Assembly: GCA_903813345.2 (NCBI GenBank)
Contig: CAIIXF020000009.1
Coordinates: forward strand, 14,832,347-14,896,346
DNA from: Owenia fusiformis
Taxonomy: Eukaryota > Annelida > Polychaeta > Sabellida > Oweniidae
Direction of reading: 5' to 3'
DNA: 64,000 nt
Under the pieces are notes generated by a model. It was not told the DNA's origin, did not search any database, and was given only the letters and a program-made list of their open reading frames with translations. The translations under genes and the position numbers were made by a program. Numbering within the stretch: position 1 is the first letter of the stretch; each line of letters begins with the position of its first letter. This document shows, one piece after another, positions 11,923 to 27,508 of the stretch.

Positions 11923-14900
11923 AGGGTCAATATAACCTACTTGAGATTTGTTTTGCTCATCGTATAGGAAAAGTAGTACTTAATACACTAGTTCGCTACT
12001 TTGTAGATGTATGGCACGTATATGTGTACATGTATTGGCAATTAATGTTTGGTGATAGCTAGTAGGAGTGTCAGGGACCGCTGACAGATTATTATTTTGA
12101 ACCAAAAAATTGAATTATATTTTTGGCGGTCTCAGTAAATCAATGGGGTAATCAGGTCCTACGTGCTTTTTACAGGCCCAGAAATCAATGCTCGCTTATA
12201 AATGTAGCAAAATCTTTTTTCGTTCGTGGGATATTTTTTTCACCATATAACCGAACGGGAAGTTTTTGAATAGGACTACATGATCTGAATGGATGTGAGG
12301 ATTCGATGGGCTGGGATTTGAGAAATTATGATTTGAACTTTGCCAATTCTACATGTATTCCAATGGGTGAAAAAGTAAGTTGCTTTCTACCTAATATCAA
12401 CCACATTTATTAGTGAATTTCGAGAAATATGTCGAATTTAGCCATAATTCGCATATCTTTCTATTTAAACATTTAAAGTTTTGCAAATTAACCCCTAAAA
12501 TTCTGGAGACGACGATCTAAATTTTGCTGAGTCAGCAATTTTCGTTTTTTCATTGAAAACAGTACTTTTCAGCCTAAATTGCTACATTTCTGCTCTCTTA
12601 TCAAGTAATTTGATGCAGTTCTTGCCAAATTAAAGGAAACACACCCCAAACGTTCCACAGTTAGCGAAGTTCCAACATTTTGACCCTTTAAACCCACGAA
12701 AGACCAAATTTTAAAGGGACGTATTCAGTAAACCTGCACAAAAGACAATGCTACTTGAACTAGCCATCAGAAGTTCATGAAAAACGAAAAATCAATGATG
12801 TTCAGTTTAGTAAAGTAGCAAATAGTCCTACTTATGAGAGAATATAAATCACTTAAGCAATTTGTACAACTTTAAACAGCTGTTTTAAGTAGATTAGTAT
12901 CGTTATGGGCAAAAATCCCCCAAAATAGCCCAAAATTTGTCCAAAAATTCAAAATTTTCATGCTCAAGGCTGAATTATTTTGCCTATTTTGCTACATTTA
13001 TCAGTGCATTGACAAGAAGTCTTGTGGATAGCGCAACTTTTCCTGAACGTTTCTCTAATAAGATATTTTAATGACAAAATAACTACATTTAGTCTTGAAT
13101 AAATTGTCACAAAATATAATGACCCCAGGGGTCAAGAGAACCCTATAAAATCAAAAGTGCTGAGGGGATTTGAGCAAAAATGTACATATCACTTCATAAA
13201 ACCCCGAACTTTAAAATTCATATTGAATAAAATGCATATTCAGTCAACCATGACACTAATAGGGTCAATATAACCTACTTGAGATTTGTTTTGCTCATCG
13301 TATAGGAAAAGTAGTACTTAATACACTAGTTCGCTACTTTGTAGATGTATGGCACGTATATGTGTACATGTATTGGCAATTAATGTTTGGTGATAGCTAG
13401 TAGGAGTGTCAGGGACCGCTGACAGATTATTATTTTGAACCAAAAAATTGAATTATATTTTTGGCGGTCTCAGTAAATCAATGGGGTAATCAGGTCCTAC
13501 GTGCTTTTTACAGGCCCAGAAATCAATGCTCGCTTATAAATGTAGCAAAATCTTTTTTCGTTCGTGGGATATTTTTTTCACCATATAACCGAACGGGAAG
13601 TTTTTGAATAGGACTACATGATCTGAATGGATGTGAGGATTCGATGGGCTGGGATTTGAGAAATTATGATTTGAACTTTGCCAATTCTACATGTATTCCA
13701 ATGGGTGAAAAAGTAAGTTGCTTTCTACCTAATATCAACCACATTTATTAGTGAATTTCGAGAAATATGTCGAATTTAGCCATAATTCGCATATCTTTCT
13801 ATTTAAACATTTAAAGTTTTGCAAATTAACCCCTAAAATTCTGGAGACGACGATCTAAATTTTGCTGAGTCAGCAATTTTCGTTTTTTCATTGAAAACAG
13901 TACTTTTCAGCCTAAATTGCTACATTTCTGCTCTCTTATCAAGTAATTTGATGCAGTTCTTGCCAAATTAAAGGAAACACACCCCAAACGTTCCACAGTT
14001 AGCGAAGTTCCAACATTTTGACCCTTTAAACCCACGAAAGACCAAATTTTAAAGGGACGTATTCAGTAAACCTGCACAAAAGACAATGCTACTTGAACTA
14101 GCCATCAGAAGTTCATGAAAAACGAAAAATCAATGATGTTCAGTTTAGTAAAGTAGCAAATAGTCCTACTTATGAGAGAATATAAATCACTTAAGCAATT
14201 TGTACAACTTTAAACAGCTGTTTTAAGTAGATTAGTATCGTTATGGGCAAAAATCCCCCAAAATAGCCCAAAATTTGTCCAAAAATTCAAAATTTTCATG
14301 CTCAAGGCTGAATTATTTTGCCTATTTTGCTACATTTATCAGTGCATTGACAAGAAGTCTTGTGGATAGCGCAACTTTTCCTGAACGTTTCTCTAATAAG
14401 ATATTTTAATGACAAAATAACTACATTTAGTCTTGAATAAATTGTCACAAAATATAATGACCCCAGGGGTCAAGAGAACCCTATAAAATCAAAAGTGCTG
14501 AGGGGATTTGAGCAAAAATGTACATATCACTTCATAAAACCCCGAACTTTAAAATTCATATTGAATAAAATGCATATTCAGTCAACCATGACACTAATAG
14601 GGTCAATATAACCTACTTGAGATTTGTTTTGCTCATCGTATAGGAAAAGTAGTACTTAATACACTAGTTCGCTACTTTGTAGATGTATGGCACGTATATG
14701 TGTACATGTATTGGCAATTAATGTTTGGTGATAGCTAGTAGGAGTGTCAGGGACCGCTGACAGATTATTATTTTGAACCAAAAAATTGAATTATATTTTT
14801 GGCGGTCTCAGTAAATCAATGGGGTAATCAGGTCCTACGTGCTTTTTACAGGCCCAGAAATCAATGCTCGCTTATAAATGTAGCAAAATCTTTTTTCGTT

Positions 14901-17900
14901 CGTGGGATATTTTTTTCACCATATAACCGAACGGGAAGTTTTTGAATAGGACTACATGATCTGAATGGATGTGAGGATTCGATGGGCTGGGATTTGAGAA
15001 ATTATGATTTGAACTTTGCCAATTCTACATGTATTCCAATGGGTGAAAAAGTAAGTTGCTTTCTACCTAATATCAACCACATTTATTAGTGAATTTCGAG
15101 AAATATGTCGAATTTAGCCATAATTCGCATATCTTTCTATTTAAACATTTAAAGTTTTGCAAATTAACCCCTAAAATTCTGGAGACGACGATCTAAATTT
15201 TGCTGAGTCAGCAATTTTCGTTTTTTCATTGAAAACAGTACTTTTCAGCCTAAATTGCTACATTTCTGCTCTCTTATCAAGTAATTTGATGCAGTTCTTG
15301 CCAAATTAAAGGAAACACACCCCAAACGTTCCACAGTTAGCGAAGTTCCAACATTTTGACCCTTTAAACCCACGAAAGACCAAATTTTAAAGGGACGTAT
15401 TCAGTAAACCTGCACAAAAGACAATGCTACTTGAACTAGCCATCAGAAGTTCATGAAAAACGAAAAATCAATGATGTTCAGTTTAGTAAAGTAGCAAATA
15501 GTCCTACTTATGAGAGAATATAAATCACTTAAGCAATTTGTACAACTTTAAACAGCTGTTTTAAGTAGATTAGTATCGTTATGGGCAAAAATCCCCCAAA
15601 ATAGCCCAAAATTTGTCCAAAAATTCAAAATTTTCATGCTCAAGGCTGAATTATTTTGCCTATTTTGCTACATTTATCAGTGCATTGACAAGAAGTCTTG
15701 TGGATAGCGCAACTTTTCCTGAACGTTTCTCTAATAAGATATTTTAATGACAAAATAACTACATTTAGTCTTGAATAAATTGTCACAAAATATAATGACC
15801 CCAGGGGTCAAGAGAACCCTATAAAATCAAAAGTGCTGAGGGGATTTGAGCAAAAATGTACATATCACTTCATAAAACCCCGAACTTTAAAATTCATATT
15901 GAATAAAATGCATATTCAGTCAACCATGACACTAATAGGGTCAATATAACCTACTTGAGATTTGTTTTGCTCATCGTATAGGAAAAGTAGTACTTAATAC
16001 ACTAGTTCGCTACTTTGTAGATGTATGGCACGTATATGTGTACATGTATTGGCAATTAATGTTTGGTGATAGCTAGTAGGAGTGTCAGGGACCGCTGACA
16101 GATTATTATTTTGAACCAAAAAATTGAATTATATTTTTGGCGGTCTCAGTAAATCAATGGGGTAATCAGGTCCTACGTGCTTTTTACAGGCCCAGAAATC
16201 AATGCTCGCTTATAAATGTAGCAAAATCTTTTTTCGTTCGTGGGATATTTTTTTCACCATATAACCGAACGGGAAGTTTTTGAATAGGACTACATGATCT
16301 GAATGGATGTGAGGATTCGATGGGCTGGGATTTGAGAAATTATGATTTGAACTTTGCCAATTCTACATGTATTCCAATGGGTGAAAAAGTAAGTTGCTTT
16401 CTACCTAATATCAACCACATTTATTAGTGAATTTCGAGAAATATGTCGAATTTAGCCATAATTCGCATATCTTTCTATTTAAACATTTAAAGTTTTGCAA
16501 ATTAACCCCTAAAATTCTGGAGACGACGATCTAAATTTTGCTGAGTCAGCAATTTTCGTTTTTTCATTGAAAACAGTACTTTTCAGCCTAAATTGCTACA
16601 TTTCTGCTCTCTTATCAAGTAATTTGATGCAGTTCTTGCCAAATTAAAGGAAACACACCCCAAACGTTCCACAGTTAGCGAAGTTCCAACATTTTGACCC
16701 TTTAAACCCACGAAAGACCAAATTTTAAAGGGACGTATTCAGTAAACCTGCACAAAAGACAATGCTACTTGAACTAGCCATCAGAAGTTCATGAAAAACG
16801 AAAAATCAATGATGTTCAGTTTAGTAAAGTAGCAAATAGTCCTACTTATGAGAGAATATAAATCACTTAAGCAATTTGTACAACTTTAAACAGCTGTTTT
16901 AAGTAGATTAGTATCGTTATGGGCAAAAATCCCCCAAAATAGCCCAAAATTTGTCCAAAAATTCAAAATTTTCATGCTCAAGGCTGAATTATTTTGCCTA
17001 TTTTGCTACATTTATCAGTGCATTGACAAGAAGTCTTGTGGATAGCGCAACTTTTCCTGAACGTTTCTCTAATAAGATATTTTAATGACAAAATAACTAC
17101 ATTTAGTCTTGAATAAATTGTCACAAAATATAATGACCCCAGGGGTCAAGAGAACCCTATAAAATCAAAAGTGCTGAGGGGATTTGAGCAAAAATGTACA
17201 TATCACTTCATAAAACCCCGAACTTTAAAATTCATATTGAATAAAATGCATATTCAGTCAACCATGACACTAATAGGGTCAATATAACCTACTTGAGATT
17301 TGTTTTGCTCATCGTATAGGAAAAGTAGTACTTAATACACTAGTTCGCTACTTTGTAGATGTATGGCACGTATATGTGTACATGTATTGGCAATTAATGT
17401 TTGGTGATAGCTAGTAGGAGTGTCAGGGACCGCTGACAGATTATTATTTTGAACCAAAAAATTGAATTATATTTTTGGCGGTCTCAGTAAATCAATGGGG
17501 TAATCAGGTCCTACGTGCTTTTTACAGGCCCAGAAATCAATGCTCGCTTATAAATGTAGCAAAATCTTTTTTCGTTCGTGGGATATTTTTTTCACCATAT
17601 AACCGAACGGGAAGTTTTTGAATAGGACTACATGATCTGAATGGATGTGAGGATTCGATGGGCTGGGATTTGAGAAATTATGATTTGAACTTTGCCAATT
17701 CTACATGTATTCCAATGGGTGAAAAAGTAAGTTGCTTTCTACCTAATATCAACCACATTTATTAGTGAATTTCGAGAAATATGTCGAATTTAGCCATAAT
17801 TCGCATATCTTTCTATTTAAACATTTAAAGTTTTGCAAATTAACCCCTAAAATTCTGGAGACGACGATCTAAATTTTGCTGAGTCAGCAATTTTCGTTTT

Positions 17901-20900
17901 TTCATTGAAAACAGTACTTTTCAGCCTAAATTGCTACATTTCTGCTCTCTTATCAAGTAATTTGATGCAGTTCTTGCCAAATTAAAGGAAACACACCCCA
18001 AACGTTCCACAGTTAGCGAAGTTCCAACATTTTGACCCTTTAAACCCACGAAAGACCAAATTTTAAAGGGACGTATTCAGTAAACCTGCACAAAAGACAA
18101 TGCTACTTGAACTAGCCATCAGAAGTTCATGAAAAACGAAAAATCAATGATGTTCAGTTTAGTAAAGTAGCAAATAGTCCTACTTATGAGAGAATATAAA
18201 TCACTTAAGCAATTTGTACAACTTTAAACAGCTGTTTTAAGTAGATTAGTATCGTTATGGGCAAAAATCCCCCAAAATAGCCCAAAATTTGTCCAAAAAT
18301 TCAAAATTTTCATGCTCAAGGCTGAATTATTTTGCCTATTTTGCTACATTTATCAGTGCATTGACAAGAAGTCTTGTGGATAGCGCAACTTTTCCTGAAC
18401 GTTTCTCTAATAAGATATTTTAATGACAAAATAACTACATTTAGTCTTGAATAAATTGTCACAAAATATAATGACCCCAGGGGTCAAGAGAACCCTATAA
18501 AATCAAAAGTGCTGAGGGGATTTGAGCAAAAATGTACATATCACTTCATAAAACCCCGAACTTTAAAATTCATATTGAATAAAATGCATATTCAGTCAAC
18601 CATGACACTAATAGGGTCAATATAACCTACTTGAGATTTGTTTTGCTCATCGTATAGGAAAAGTAGTACTTAATACACTAGTTCGCTACTTTGTAGATGT
18701 ATGGCACGTATATGTGTACATGTATTGGCAATTAATGTTTGGTGATAGCTAGTAGGAGTGTCAGGGACCGCTGACAGATTATTATTTTGAACCAAAAAAT
18801 TGAATTATATTTTTGGCGGTCTCAGTAAATCAATGGGGTAATCAGGTCCTACGTGCTTTTTACAGGCCCAGAAATCAATGCTCGCTTATAAATGTAGCAA
18901 AATCTTTTTTCGTTCGTGGGATATTTTTTTCACCATATAACCGAACGGGAAGTTTTTGAATAGGACTACATGATCTGAATGGATGTGAGGATTCGATGGG
19001 CTGGGATTTGAGAAATTATGATTTGAACTTTGCCAATTCTACATGTATTCCAATGGGTGAAAAAGTAAGTTGCTTTCTACCTAATATCAACCACATTTAT
19101 TAGTGAATTTCGAGAAATATGTCGAATTTAGCCATAATTCGCATATCTTTCTATTTAAACATTTAAAGTTTTGCAAATTAACCCCTAAAATTCTGGAGAC
19201 GACGATCTAAATTTTGCTGAGTCAGCAATTTTCGTTTTTTCATTGAAAACAGTACTTTTCAGCCTAAATTGCTACATTTCTGCTCTCTTATCAAGTAATT
19301 TGATGCAGTTCTTGCCAAATTAAAGGAAACACACCCCAAACGTTCCACAGTTAGCGAAGTTCCAACATTTTGACCCTTTAAACCCACGAAAGACCAAATT
19401 TTAAAGGGACGTATTCAGTAAACCTGCACAAAAGACAATGCTACTTGAACTAGCCATCAGAAGTTCATGAAAAACGAAAAATCAATGATGTTCAGTTTAG
19501 TAAAGTAGCAAATAGTCCTACTTATGAGAGAATATAAATCACTTAAGCAATTTGTACAACTTTAAACAGCTGTTTTAAGTAGATTAGTATCGTTATGGGC
19601 AAAAATCCCCCAAAATAGCCCAAAATTTGTCCAAAAATTCAAAATTTTCATGCTCAAGGCTGAATTATTTTGCCTATTTTGCTACATTTATCAGTGCATT
19701 GACAAGAAGTCTTGTGGATAGCGCAACTTTTCCTGAACGTTTCTCTAATAAGATATTTTAATGACAAAATAACTACATTTAGTCTTGAATAAATTGTCAC
19801 AAAATATAATGACCCCAGGGGTCAAGAGAACCCTATAAAATCAAAAGTGCTGAGGGGATTTGAGCAAAAATGTACATATCACTTCATAAAACCCCGAACT
19901 TTAAAATTCATATTGAATAAAATGCATATTCAGTCAACCATGACACTAATAGGGTCAATATAACCTACTTGAGATTTGTTTTGCTCATCGTATAGGAAAA
20001 GTAGTACTTAATACACTAGTTCGCTACTTTGTAGATGTATGGCACGTATATGTGTACATGTATTGGCAATTAATGTTTGGTGATAGCTAGTAGGAGTGTC
20101 AGGGACCGCTGACAGATTATTATTTTGAACCAAAAAATTGAATTATATTTTTGGCGGTCTCAGTAAATCAATGGGGTAATCAGGTCCTACGTGCTTTTTA
20201 CAGGCCCAGAAATCAATGCTCGCTTATAAATGTAGCAAAATCTTTTTTCGTTCGTGGGATATTTTTTTCACCATATAACCGAACGGGAAGTTTTTGAATA
20301 GGACTACATGATCTGAATGGATGTGAGGATTCGATGGGCTGGGATTTGAGAAATTATGATTTGAACTTTGCCAATTCTACATGTATTCCAATGGGTGAAA
20401 AAGTAAGTTGCTTTCTACCTAATATCAACCACATTTATTAGTGAATTTCGAGAAATATGTCGAATTTAGCCATAATTCGCATATCTTTCTATTTAAACAT
20501 TTAAAGTTTTGCAAATTAACCCCTAAAATTCTGGAGACGACGATCTAAATTTTGCTGAGTCAGCAATTTTCGTTTTTTCATTGAAAACAGTACTTTTCAG
20601 CCTAAATTGCTACATTTCTGCTCTCTTATCAAGTAATTTGATGCAGTTCTTGCCAAATTAAAGGAAACACACCCCAAACGTTCCACAGTTAGCGAAGTTC
20701 CAACATTTTGACCCTTTAAACCCACGAAAGACCAAATTTTAAAGGGACGTATTCAGTAAACCTGCACAAAAGACAATGCTACTTGAACTAGCCATCAGAA
20801 GTTCATGAAAAACGAAAAATCAATGATGTTCAGTTTAGTAAAGTAGCAAATAGTCCTACTTATGAGAGAATATAAATCACTTAAGCAATTTGTACAACTT

Positions 20901-23900
20901 TAAACAGCTGTTTTAAGTAGATTAGTATCGTTATGGGCAAAAATCCCCCAAAATAGCCCAAAATTTGTCCAAAAATTCAAAATTTTCATGCTCAAGGCTG
21001 AATTATTTTGCCTATTTTGCTACATTTATCAGTGCATTGACAAGAAGTCTTGTGGATAGCGCAACTTTTCCTGAACGTTTCTCTAATAAGATATTTTAAT
21101 GACAAAATAACTACATTTAGTCTTGAATAAATTGTCACAAAATATAATGACCCCAGGGGTCAAGAGAACCCTATAAAATCAAAAGTGCTGAGGGGATTTG
21201 AGCAAAAATGTACATATCACTTCATAAAACCCCGAACTTTAAAATTCATATTGAATAAAATGCATATTCAGTCAACCATGACACTAATAGGGTCAATATA
21301 ACCTACTTGAGATTTGTTTTGCTCATCGTATAGGAAAAGTAGTACTTAATACACTAGTTCGCTACTTTGTAGATGTATGGCACGTATATGTGTACATGTA
21401 TTGGCAATTAATGTTTGGTGATAGCTAGTAGGAGTGTCAGGGACCGCTGACAGATTATTATTTTGAACCAAAAAATTGAATTATATTTTTGGCGGTCTCA
21501 GTAAATCAATGGGGTAATCAGGTCCTACGTGCTTTTTACAGGCCCAGAAATCAATGCTCGCTTATAAATGTAGCAAAATCTTTTTTCGTTCGTGGGATAT
21601 TTTTTTCACCATATAACCGAACGGGAAGTTTTTGAATAGGACTACATGATCTGAATGGATGTGAGGATTCGATGGGCTGGGATTTGAGAAATTATGATTT
21701 GAACTTTGCCAATTCTACATGTATTCCAATGGGTGAAAAAGTAAGTTGCTTTCTACCTAATATCAACCACATTTATTAGTGAATTTCGAGAAATATGTCG
21801 AATTTAGCCATAATTCGCATATCTTTCTATTTAAACATTTAAAGTTTTGCAAATTAACCCCTAAAATTCTGGAGACGACGATCTAAATTTTGCTGAGTCA
21901 GCAATTTTCGTTTTTTCATTGAAAACAGTACTTTTCAGCCTAAATTGCTACATTTCTGCTCTCTTATCAAGTAATTTGATGCAGTTCTTGCCAAATTAAA
22001 GGAAACACACCCCAAACGTTCCACAGTTAGCGAAGTTCCAACATTTTGACCCTTTAAACCCACGAAAGACCAAATTTTAAAGGGACGTATTCAGTAAACC
22101 TGCACAAAAGACAATGCTACTTGAACTAGCCATCAGAAGTTCATGAAAAACGAAAAATCAATGATGTTCAGTTTAGTAAAGTAGCAAATAGTCCTACTTA
22201 TGAGAGAATATAAATCACTTAAGCAATTTGTACAACTTTAAACAGCTGTTTTAAGTAGATTAGTATCGTTATGGGCAAAAATCCCCCAAAATAGCCCAAA
22301 ATTTGTCCAAAAATTCAAAATTTTCATGCTCAAGGCTGAATTATTTTGCCTATTTTGCTACATTTATCAGTGCATTGACAAGAAGTCTTGTGGATAGCGC
22401 AACTTTTCCTGAACGTTTCTCTAATAAGATATTTTAATGACAAAATAACTACATTTAGTCTTGAATAAATTGTCACAAAATATAATGACCCCAGGGGTCA
22501 AGAGAACCCTATAAAATCAAAAGTGCTGAGGGGATTTGAGCAAAAATGTACATATCACTTCATAAAACCCCGAACTTTAAAATTCATATTGAATAAAATG
22601 CATATTCAGTCAACCATGACACTAATAGGGTCAATATAACCTACTTGAGATTTGTTTTGCTCATCGTATAGGAAAAGTAGTACTTAATACACTAGTTCGC
22701 TACTTTGTAGATGTATGGCACGTATATGTGTACATGTATTGGCAATTAATGTTTGGTGATAGCTAGTAGGAGTGTCAGGGACCGCTGACAGATTATTATT
22801 TTGAACCAAAAAATTGAATTATATTTTTGGCGGTCTCAGTAAATCAATGGGGTAATCAGGTCCTACGTGCTTTTTACAGGCCCAGAAATCAATGCTCGCT
22901 TATAAATGTAGCAAAATCTTTTTTCGTTCGTGGGATATTTTTTTCACCATATAACCGAACGGGAAGTTTTTGAATAGGACTACATGATCTGAATGGATGT
23001 GAGGATTCGATGGGCTGGGATTTGAGAAATTATGATTTGAACTTTGCCAATTCTACATGTATTCCAATGGGTGAAAAAGTAAGTTGCTTTCTACCTAATA
23101 TCAACCACATTTATTAGTGAATTTCGAGAAATATGTCGAATTTAGCCATAATTCGCATATCTTTCTATTTAAACATTTAAAGTTTTGCAAATTAACCCCT
23201 AAAATTCTGGAGACGACGATCTAAATTTTGCTGAGTCAGCAATTTTCGTTTTTTCATTGAAAACAGTACTTTTCAGCCTAAATTGCTACATTTCTGCTCT
23301 CTTATCAAGTAATTTGATGCAGTTCTTGCCAAATTAAAGGAAACACACCCCAAACGTTCCACAGTTAGCGAAGTTCCAACATTTTGACCCTTTAAACCCA
23401 CGAAAGACCAAATTTTAAAGGGACGTATTCAGTAAACCTGCACAAAAGACAATGCTACTTGAACTAGCCATCAGAAGTTCATGAAAAACGAAAAATCAAT
23501 GATGTTCAGTTTAGTAAAGTAGCAAATAGTCCTACTTATGAGAGAATATAAATCACTTAAGCAATTTGTACAACTTTAAACAGCTGTTTTAAGTAGATTA
23601 GTATCGTTATGGGCAAAAATCCCCCAAAATAGCCCAAAATTTGTCCAAAAATTCAAAATTTTCATGCTCAAGGCTGAATTATTTTGCCTATTTTGCTACA
23701 TTTATCAGTGCATTGACAAGAAGTCTTGTGGATAGCGCAACTTTTCCTGAACGTTTCTCTAATAAGATATTTTAATGACAAAATAACTACATTTAGTCTT
23801 GAATAAATTGTCACAAAATATAATGACCCCAGGGGTCAAGAGAACCCTATAAAATCAAAAGTGCTGAGGGGATTTGAGCAAAAATGTACATATCACTTCA

Positions 23901-25303
23901 TAAAACCCCGAACTTTAAAATTCATATTGAATAAAATGCATATTCAGTCAACCATGACACTAATAGGGTCAATATAACCTACTTGAGATTTGTTTTGCTC
24001 ATCGTATAGGAAAAGTAGTACTTAATACACTAGTTCGCTACTTTGTAGATGTATGGCACGTATATGTGTACATGTATTGGCAATTAATGTTTGGTGATAG
24101 CTAGTAGGAGTGTCAGGGACCGCTGACAGATTATTATTTTGAACCAAAAAATTGAATTATATTTTTGGCGGTCTCAGTAAATCAATGGGGTAATCAGGTC
24201 CTACGTGCTTTTTACAGGCCCAGAAATCAATGCTCGCTTATAAATGTAGCAAAATCTTTTTTCGTTCGTGGGATATTTTTTTCACCATATAACCGAACGG
24301 GAAGTTTTTGAATAGGACTACATGATCTGAATGGATGTGAGGATTCGATGGGCTGGGATTTGAGAAATTATGATTTGAACTTTGCCAATTCTACATGTAT
24401 TCCAATGGGTGAAAAAGTAAGTTGCTTTCTACCTAATATCAACCACATTTATTAGTGAATTTCGAGAAATATGTCGAATTTAGCCATAATTCGCATATCT
24501 TTCTATTTAAACATTTAAAGTTTTGCAAATTAACCCCTAAAATTCTGGAGACGACGATCTAAATTTTGCTGAGTCAGCAATTTTCGTTTTTTTCATTGAA
24601 AACAGTACTTTTCAGCCTAAATTGCTACATTTCTGCTCTCTTATCAAGTAATTTGATGCAGTTCTTGCCAAATTAAAGGAAACACACCCCAAACGTTCCA
24701 CAGTTAGCGAAGTTCCAACATTTTGACCCTTTAAACCCACGAAAGACCAAATTTTAAAGGGACGTATTCAGTAAACCTGCACAAAAGACAATGCTACTTG
24801 AACTAGCCATCAGAAGTTCATGAAAAACGAAAAATCAATGATGTTCAGTTTAGTAAAGTAGCAAATAGTCCTACTTATGAGAGAATATAAATCACTTAAG
24901 CAATTTGTACAACTTTAAACAGCTGTTTTAAGTAGATTAGTATCGTTATGGGCAAAAATCCCCCAAAATAGCCCAAAATTTGTCCAAAAATTCAAAATTT
25001 TCATGCTCAAGGCTGAATTATTTTGCCTATTTTGCTACATTTATCAGTGCATTGACAAGAAGTCTTGTGGATAGCGCAACTTTTCCTGAACGTTTCTCTA
25101 ATAAGATATTTTAATGACAAAATAACTACATTTAGTCTTGAATAAATTGTCACAAAATATAATGACCCCAGGGGTCAAGAGAACCCTATAAAATCAAAAG
25201 TGCTGAGGGGATTTGAGCAAAAATGTACATATCACTTCATAAAACCCCGAACTTTAAAATTCATATTGAATAAAATGCATATTCAGTCAACCATGACACT
25301 AAT

Positions 25304-26169
25304 ATCAACCACATTTATTAGTGAATTTCGAGAAATATGTCGAATTTAGCCATAATTCGCATATCTTTCTATTTAAACATTTAAAGTTTTGCAAATTAAC
25401 CCCTAAAATTCTGGAGACGACGATCTAAATTTTGCTGAGTCAGCAATTTTCGTTTTTTTCATTGAAAACAGTACTTTTCAGCCTAAATTGCTACATTTCT
25501 GCTCTCTTATCAAGTAATTTGATGCAGTTCTTGCCAAATTAAAGGAAACACACCCCAAACGTTCCACAGTTAGCGAAGTTCCAACATTTTGACCCTTTAA
25601 ACCCACGAAAGACCAAATTTTAAAGGGACGTATTCAGTAAACCTGCACAAAAGACAATGCTACTTGAACTAGCCATCAGAAGTTCATGAAAAACGAAAAA
25701 TCAATGATGTTCAGTTTAGTAAAGTAGCAAATAGTCCTACTTATGAGAGAATATAAATCACTTAAGCAATTTGTACAACTTTAAACAGCTGTTTTAAGTA
25801 GATTAGTATCGTTATGGGCAAAAATCCCCCAAAATAGCCCAAAATTTGTCCAAAAATTCAAAATTTTCATGCTCAAGGCTGAATTATTTTGCCTATTTTG
25901 CTACATTTATCAGTGCATTGACAAGAAGTCTTGTGGATAGCGCAACTTTTCCTGAACGTTTCTCTAATAAGATATTTTAATGACAAAATAACTACATTTA
26001 GTCTTGAATAAATTGTCACAAAATATAATGACCCCAGGGGTCAAGAGAACCCTATAAAATCAAAAGTGCTGAGGGGATTTGAGCAAAAATGTACATATCA
26101 CTTCATAAAACCCCGAACTTTAAAATTCATATTGAATAAAATGCATATTCAGTCAACCATGACACTAAT
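25304..26169. repeat. Short satellite copy lacking part A (2)
   Basis: Same B-B joint at CTAATA as the copy at 11058. Length 866 bp because the T run is seven long. It lacks the private substitution of the first short copy. Confidence 0.9.
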
Positions 26170-27508
26170 AGGGTCAATATAACCTACTTGAGATTTGTTT
26201 TGCTCATCGTATAGGAAAAGTAGTACTTAATACACTAGTTCGCTACTTTGTAGATGTATGGCACGTATATGTGTACATGTATTGGCAATTAATGTTTGGT
26301 GATAGCTAGTAGGAGTGTCAGGGACCGCTGACAGATTATTATTTTGAACCAAAAAATTGAATTATATTTTTGGCGGTCTCAGTAAATCAATGGGGTAATC
26401 AGGTCCTACGTGCTTTTTACAGGCCCAGAAATCAATGCTCGCTTATAAATGTAGCAAAATCTTTTTTCGTTCGTGGGATATTTTTTTCACCATATAACCG
26501 AACGGGAAGTTTTTGAATAGGACTACATGATCTGAATGGATGTGAGGATTCGATGGGCTGGGATTTGAGAAATTATGATTTGAACTTTGCCAATTCTACA
26601 TGTATTCCAATGGGTGAAAAAGTAAGTTGCTTTCTACCTAATATCAACCACATTTATTAGTGAATTTCGAGAAATATGTCGAATTTAGCCATAATTCGCA
26701 TATCTTTCTATTTAAACATTTAAAGTTTTGCAAATTAACCCCTAAAATTCTGGAGACGACGATCTAAATTTTGCTGAGTCAGCAATTTTCGTTTTTTTCA
26801 TTGAAAACAGTACTTTTCAGCCTAAATTGCTACATTTCTGCTCTCTTATCAAGTAATTTGATGCAGTTCTTGCCAAATTAAAGGAAACACACCCCAAACG
26901 TTCCACAGTTAGCGAAGTTCCAACATTTTGACCCTTTAAACCCACGAAAGACCAAATTTTAAAGGGACGTATTCAGTAAACCTGCACAAAAGACAATGCT
27001 ACTTGAACTAGCCATCAGAAGTTCATGAAAAACGAAAAATCAATGATGTTCAGTTTAGTAAAGTAGCAAATAGTCCTACTTATGAGAGAATATAAATCAC
27101 TTAAGCAATTTGTACAACTTTAAACAGCTGTTTTAAGTAGATTAGTATCGTTATGGGCAAAAATCCCCCAAAATAGCCCAAAATTTGTCCAAAAATTCAA
27201 AATTTTCATGCTCAAGGCTGAATTATTTTGCCTATTTTGCTACATTTATCAGTGCATTGACAAGAAGTCTTGTGGATAGCGCAACTTTTCCTGAACGTTT
27301 CTCTAATAAGATATTTTAATGACAAAATAACTACATTTAGTCTTGAATAAATTGTCACAAAATATAATGACCCCAGGGGTCAAGAGAACCCTATAAAATC
27401 AAAAGTGCTGAGGGGATTTGAGCAAAAATGTACATATCACTTCATAAAACCCCGAACTTTAAAATTCATATTGAATAAAATGCATATTCAGTCAACCATG
27501 ACACTAAT